Shown here in pieces: positions 59,086 to 64,000 of a stretch of 64,000 bases of DNA (position 1 is its first letter; every line of letters starts with the position of its first letter). The stretch spans positions 62,001 to 126,000 of the forward strand of contig JAANDG010000080.1 in assembly GCA_036852015.1 (NCBI GenBank). Reading direction: 5' to 3'. The DNA comes from Pelodera strongyloides. Its lineage: Eukaryota > Nematoda > Chromadorea > Rhabditida > Rhabditidae. The translations under genes and the position numbers were made by a program. The notes under the pieces are model-generated. The model had not been told where the DNA came from, made no database searches, and saw nothing but the letters and a program-made list of their open reading frames with translations.

Positions 59086-59609
59086 TTACAAACTTGCTGA
59101 TATAAAGATCACTTGTTGAAATCTGCTGGACTATCTCCAACTTGCCTTCGTTTGCACGTACACATTGCATATGCCATTTATTGGAAGGAAGTGCTTGTTT
59201 GAGGAAATTCACTTATTCCATGTACCGAACACCAACCAATAAGGTAGCGTTATATATTTATTATTTATAAAAAAAATTAGTTGGGGTATTAAATGCCCCT
59301 ATAACTAGCCCTAGCAATCAGCGATAACCCCCACACAAAGATTAAGGTCAAACATTCTTCGTAATCACTCAATAGCGCTTCGCAAAAATTGGAACACACG
59401 GAAAAAAGGCTGATTTTTTTTCATTATCAAACACGAAAAGAACTTTCTCGATATCGAAAGGGTTTTGAGAAAGCGAGACATTGAGAAGAGGCCGCGAACA
59501 AAAACAGTTTAACCTATTGTTTGCCAGATCGTAGCCAGGATGTCTACATCTCGTATTTCTCGCATGAAGTAGTTTGCGTGAATCAGGCGTTGATATCACG
59601 AAGTTTCAT

Positions 59610-59897
59610 TTAACGTCGTATGCCTGGTCGGCAGGGGATCCCGGGGTCTTGCTCGCCGCCGAGTGGGAGTGTGGACTCACTGGCAGATAGTGTGTTCACT
59701 TCTAGAGTGGGTTGAATCTCCCCGCCTTCCCCATCCTCCCCGAAATTTTCCAGTAGCGCCCCGGTGCCGTCCCGAGAGATGGTTTTCCTACCGCTATCTC
59801 TTACTTGATCATCCGAACCCGAGATAGAGATCACCTTAGCTGAGTGCGACGTGCGACTATTAATCCATAAGAAAGGAACCACTAGCCGACTGTACAT
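59610..59897 (-). other. GC-rich open frame, coding status unknown
   Basis: A 95-codon open frame whose latter part (SGSDDQVRDSGRKTISRDGT and onward, ending DPGIPCRPGIRR) looks acidic and protein-like. It is much richer in GC than its AT-rich surroundings. It could be an exon of an unseen gene or a retroelement fragment. I recognise no domain. Confidence 0.3.
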
Positions 59898-60342
59898 ATA
59901 TTCCCGTTTAAAGGAAGTCAGTCACTTCAAAATCAACTTTTTTATTCGATTTGTATTAGATGCAAGCAGATTTATAAAACAATATGCAGCCCATAAAAAT
60001 CCACATAAAATGGAACTCAGGGAGAGAAATCAATGAGAATGAGTTTTGATAAATGACCGACGCCGGGGCATATATGCTTATATGCAATTGCCAGGGGTAC
60101 TTGGAGAGTGAACAGCCTGCAGTGTTACATCTGGCGCGTGGTTTATCACTGCAGGGTATTTATTATGAAACTCTATACGGGCAATTATAAACTACGGTAT
60201 ATAAGTAAAAGTCATAAACAGGGATTTCTCTCCCTGAGTTCGTTTTGCCGTACTTTGGCGTTGGAATCGTCGTTTTCTTCACATACTTGAACAATTAATG
60301 AAAAGCGAATAAAAAATACGAATTTGTAGTGACTGCGATCCT

Positions 60343-60520
60343 TTAAAGCGAAACCGGCCGGTTTTTGAAACACACCACCATTTTTATGCATCTTATACAA
60401 ATGAACATAAAAAGTTAGAATAAAAAAATCGATATAAATTCGAGTAACTTATTAGCATAAATACGTGAGAATTTAGTTGTCCACGATGCGTTTCAAAAAC
60501 CGGCCGCTATTTCGCTTGAA
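60343..60520. mobile_element. MITE family A, complete copy
   Basis: Left end TTAAAGCGAAACCGGCCGG, right end CCGGCCGCTATTTCGCTTGAA. Same internal AT-rich body as the other copies. Confidence 0.88.
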
Positions 60521-60872
60521 TATCGATAGTACACGTCTAGTATTATTTCCAGACGAGTCTAGTAGTCACTTTATTCGGGAGCCATGCTATCATGTCAGTG
60601 AATGGTAAATGCTGAATGCTCGTCTAGTCTAAAAGGTCTAATTGCCGAAGCAATTTTCATCTCAACTATTCAAAGAGTAATTACTATATGAAATCCCGAA
60701 CGTTCGCTGTTTCGGAAAATGTCAACTTTTAAATCACCTTGTACTCTATCTAAATCGTTCAATCTTGCCCTTCAAAGGACATTGATATCCTCTAGGTCGA
60801 CCTCAGTCACGGAGTCGCGTTTTTAAAATCCCTCTCTATGTCACTCTGAGCACCACTTTTAACATTCTGTAA

Positions 60873-60941
<69 letters not shown>

Positions 60942-61000
60942 CTCTACACTCTTCTCTTTCTCTCTCTCTCTATCCTCTCTCTGCTTCCCTCACTCTCTTC
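60873..61000. repeat. (CT)n microsatellite
   Basis: Long CT run, perfect at first and then interrupted. Confidence 0.95.
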
Positions 61001-61606
61001 TTCCGGTAGCGTTCCGTGACTTTGTGTCCTGTATCTTAGTATTACATGCAGCGGGATCCATATCCCACCTTAGCCGCCCCGGCATATGGGCGACCCACAT
61101 CGAAGTATTGTTCCATTCTTTTCCTTTATTCCTATCATCTTTTGGAAAAATGGGTGACTATCTTTTTCATCCTGGACAGGAATGATAATGCCTAGGCTCA
61201 GGTTCCAGCATTGTATCATTGGTTTGAGGTAGGGATATAACTTGTAGTAGGTAGTGATAACCTGTACCCAGCCATAGGTACAGCTCCTAGTACTGGTTCG
61301 TTATACTGTGCTTACTGCCTGCGGTTATGCTCTGCTATCTTATGATTAGGGATATTTATCAGGGTATGTTCCCAAACAAAAATATTTTGGTATGTCAAAA
61401 ACCGTCTGTTATTTCACTTTATAAATTCCCAGTGAAAGTAGAACCACACTAACACATCTTTTCTTCATTGGTTTATATTATACATGTCCTGAAACAGCAA
61501 TGTCCGACGCGATAGTGCTAAAATAGTTTGGGTTTTCCCATTTTTTGCTCATAGTAAGTATTAAGTTTCATATTAGTAGCATGAGAATAGCTAACGCTGA
61601 CTGTAA

Positions 61607-61863
61607 ATTGAAAGCTACATAGTTTTTGAAACGTATCGTGGACAACTGAATTCTTACGTATTTATTTTGAAACGCATCATGGACAACTGAATTCTTATGT
61701 ATTTATTTTGAAGCGCATCGTGGACAACTGAATTATTATGTATTTATGCTAAATACTCGAACTTAGCTCGATTTTTACTCTAATTTTTGTTCATTTGCAT
61801 AAGCTGCAAAAGAATACTGGTGTATTCGACGCGTTTCAAAATTCGGCCGTTATTTCGCTTTAA
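61607..61863. mobile_element. MITE family A, copy with internal triplication
   Basis: The right end (CGGCCGTTATTTCGCTTTAA) is good. Near the left end a unit of about 43 bp (TTTTGAAACG..CGTGGACAACTGAATTCTTA) is repeated three times in tandem, making this copy longer. Confidence 0.82.
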
Positions 61864-62229
61864 AAATTCTCGACTTTCTCTTCGCACTACACTGTACGGT
61901 GAAACAATTAGCCGTTATTACGATGAATTGCTTGGGGACGGTGGGTGAAAGTAACTTTCACCTTTTCCCTCCGGGGGAGAGTTGACCCAAATTCTCAGCG
62001 CCGCAAGAACGCCGCGCAGAAGAACGGAAAGTGGATTGGAGTTATAAGACAACTACTATATTATATGACTACTCTCGGGAGAGCCTCTTTTCAAAACTCT
62101 CTTTCTTTCAAAACGTTCACTTTTCAGTTTCCGGATATTCATTGAATGTACCATACGAGTTTGAATTTCGGAAATTATTTTTTTGAACGGCATAGTGCAA
62201 TGAGCGTTTCTCATTTATCTTATTGCGTC

Positions 62230-63275
62230 ATATAATGCATGGGAGTTCAGTTTCCAACAAGGTACAACATACAATTCGAAACCACACGTTATACCGCTTT
62301 AAATAATCTTTTCTTTATATAATCGGCTTATCATAAGAATATGACTGTAGATACATCCAATTGCGGATATTATAACCTTAGCTTACTGTATGCTAATGAG
62401 GATCTAAGTAATTACCATCTACGGACTTGCACTGATAATTATACTATCGCTGGGAAAACCAGAACATGTTTTAAAATCCATTAAGCTTGTTGCAAGCTTT
62501 CACTTTTTCCACCCACTGCTCATATGGCATTGGATTGTAAAGGGTGTTGTTCCTGTTTTGTTGTATCTATACTTTGAGGACTTTGATGGCTAGTGTTTGA
62601 TGACTCCATACATATGTACATTTCTGTGCGTTTATGATTTATCCCTTAGAGTAGTCACAATCACTACATTATTATATATGCCTTGTTTCAACCGTTCCTT
62701 TTCTTTATATGAAGCAGACAACAGATTTTTTGCGGACGATCGATAGCATAGCTTTTTATTAGATAGCTGAGATATACATCGGTCTAGAGAAGCTAAATTT
62801 TTGGGTTCTAACCCTTTTTGGTAGTACTTTGCTGAGACACTTTCTTTACCAATGAAGTAATTTGATTGTCTCATTTTACTTTGCTTATAACTACAACGTA
62901 AGTTGTAAGTTTATGTTTTGGAAGCTAGGTCTTTCACAAGAAACGTTCTGTTCGAGTTTTCCATAATAATTACCTTTTTTTCTTTGTTGTCCAGGAAGAA
63001 CAACTACAAAAAGTCCTTGTGGGCCTGTCTGCTAGAGACAGGCTAGCCTCCAGCCTCTCGACTCTCGACTACGCCTCAATACACTTTACAATCGAAGGCA
63101 AGTAATTACACAGACCATGTGCACTACTCATGGCTCAAGCTGTACAAAACCAACATGCTGTACTGCTGCGCTCTTTTACAACCTTACATATTACAACCTA
63201 CAGCTTTAGTTTCTAACTGGTTTCCTTAAAGCGGTATAACACGATGTTTGCGATTCGTATGTTGGACAACGGCAT
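62230..63275. repeat. Pair of inverted ends with TTAAAGCGG termini
   Basis: Sequence ending ACGTTATACCGCTTTAA at 62304 matches in inverse the sequence starting TTAAAGCGGTATAACACG at 63227, and homology runs about 60 bp. The ends point away from each other, so these are probably two separate element remnants of one further TTAA family. Confidence 0.5.
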
Positions 63276-64000
63276 GCTGTTTTATTACCTGCAAATGGTT
63301 ATATAAATAAACCATGGAATATACACAACTCCACATGGGACTGCGGTTGTCAAGCACATGTTTCATAAATTTCTTGTTATCGTAAAATCTGCCTTGTTTG
63401 ACTAAAGCCATGGCTTATAAATGGAACATTTATCCAAAAGTTGTTCTTTTAAAATTTGAAATCCGTTTTCTCTACCAAAGAGATTGTCATCTTTCCGGTA
63501 AGCCTTTTGCTCAGAGCAATTCTCGATACTGCGAAACGGTTTTTCTCGTTTGTATTTTTTCAACCCGACGAGTGCTAGGCGCGTGGGGATCTGTTTAATT
63601 TATTGTTTCAGACATCTTCGTGGTATGATCGCGAGATAGTCGGGACCCAAATATCGGAAGTAAAACATACAAAGTCACTAAAGAGGTTTCAAAGTATCCC
63701 AAAAAATGTCCGTGATTCTGTCAATATTACCTATTTCGGCACGAAACCTGCATATTGTGTATGAAAAAATATTCCCGTGTAGTTCCAAAAAACGGTAAGT
63801 TTTCAGCATACTTTGAACTTTGAAATCCCACAATACTTTTGTTTGATTTATCTTATCGCTGTTTTTGCGGCAACCAGAACAAAGTAATGTTCCATCTTCC
63901 AGTCGTCATTTTTTTATAAAACGCCAAGTTTTGGGTTCCCTTTTTAATAATACCCTTTCAACCAGTCGGATATAGCACCGGTGCGGAAATGCTGACCTTG

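Larger units (their letters stand above)
58727..64000. other. Intergenic DNA to the right edge
   Basis: Repeat D copy, two family A elements, a long CT tract and remnants with TTAAAGCGG ends. Apart from the GC-rich frame at 59610-59897, nothing coding stands out. Confidence 0.5.

Overview
The window is nuclear DNA of a nematode, most likely a rhabditid outside the compact C. elegans type, though the species cannot be read from the sequence. Evidence for this is: introns with GTAAGT-like donors and TTTCAG acceptors; acceptors lying 1 to 16 nt before several start codons, as in spliced-leader trans-splicing; a perlecan gene with the UNC-52 domain plan; and a short interstitial array of the nematode telomere unit TTAGGC. 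Introns are long, and there are about 20 GA/CT microsatellites and many inverted-repeat elements with TTAA ends.

Positions 1-46085 (minus strand) hold most of an unc-52 (perlecan) gene in about 48 exons; its 3' end lies off the left edge. Reading 5' to 3' (right to left) it encodes: signal peptide, a short acidic segment with a Ser-Gly pair, a SEA domain, LDLa 1, Ig 1, LDLa 2-3, a cysteine-rich module, LDLa 4, a His/Gln-rich linker, LDLa 5-6, a Glu/Arg-rich helix, LDLa 7, Ig 2, LDLa 8-10, Ig 3, a Pro/Thr linker, laminin-EGF, laminin IV-A 1, laminin-EGF repeats and the start of laminin IV-A 2. A second first exon with its own signal peptide (20723-20828) splices in phase into the gene just before Ig 2. 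It would make a short form with the classical UNC-52 layout, while the upstream promoter would add a SEA domain and seven more LDLa modules.

Two genes lie on the opposite (plus) strand inside perlecan introns. At 31410-35878 is a complete 12-exon membrane-bound O-acyltransferase of the Hedgehog acyltransferase (HHAT) family, 519 codons. At 4359-5599 is a small multi-exon gene of unknown family.

Right of perlecan the sequence is gene-poor. It holds a three-exon gene for a small secreted helical protein (52186-53665, minus), a tRNA-Glu(UUC) gene (58655-58726, minus), mobile-element remnants and microsatellites. No functional link between these genes and perlecan is visible.

The mobile component is mostly short non-autonomous inverted-repeat elements. 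One family (about 180 bp, seven or eight full or partial copies) and a nearly perfect palindromic family (about 175 bp, two copies) share the terminal bases TTAAAGCGAAAT. A 399-bp element also ends in TTAA. No transposase gene was recognised.
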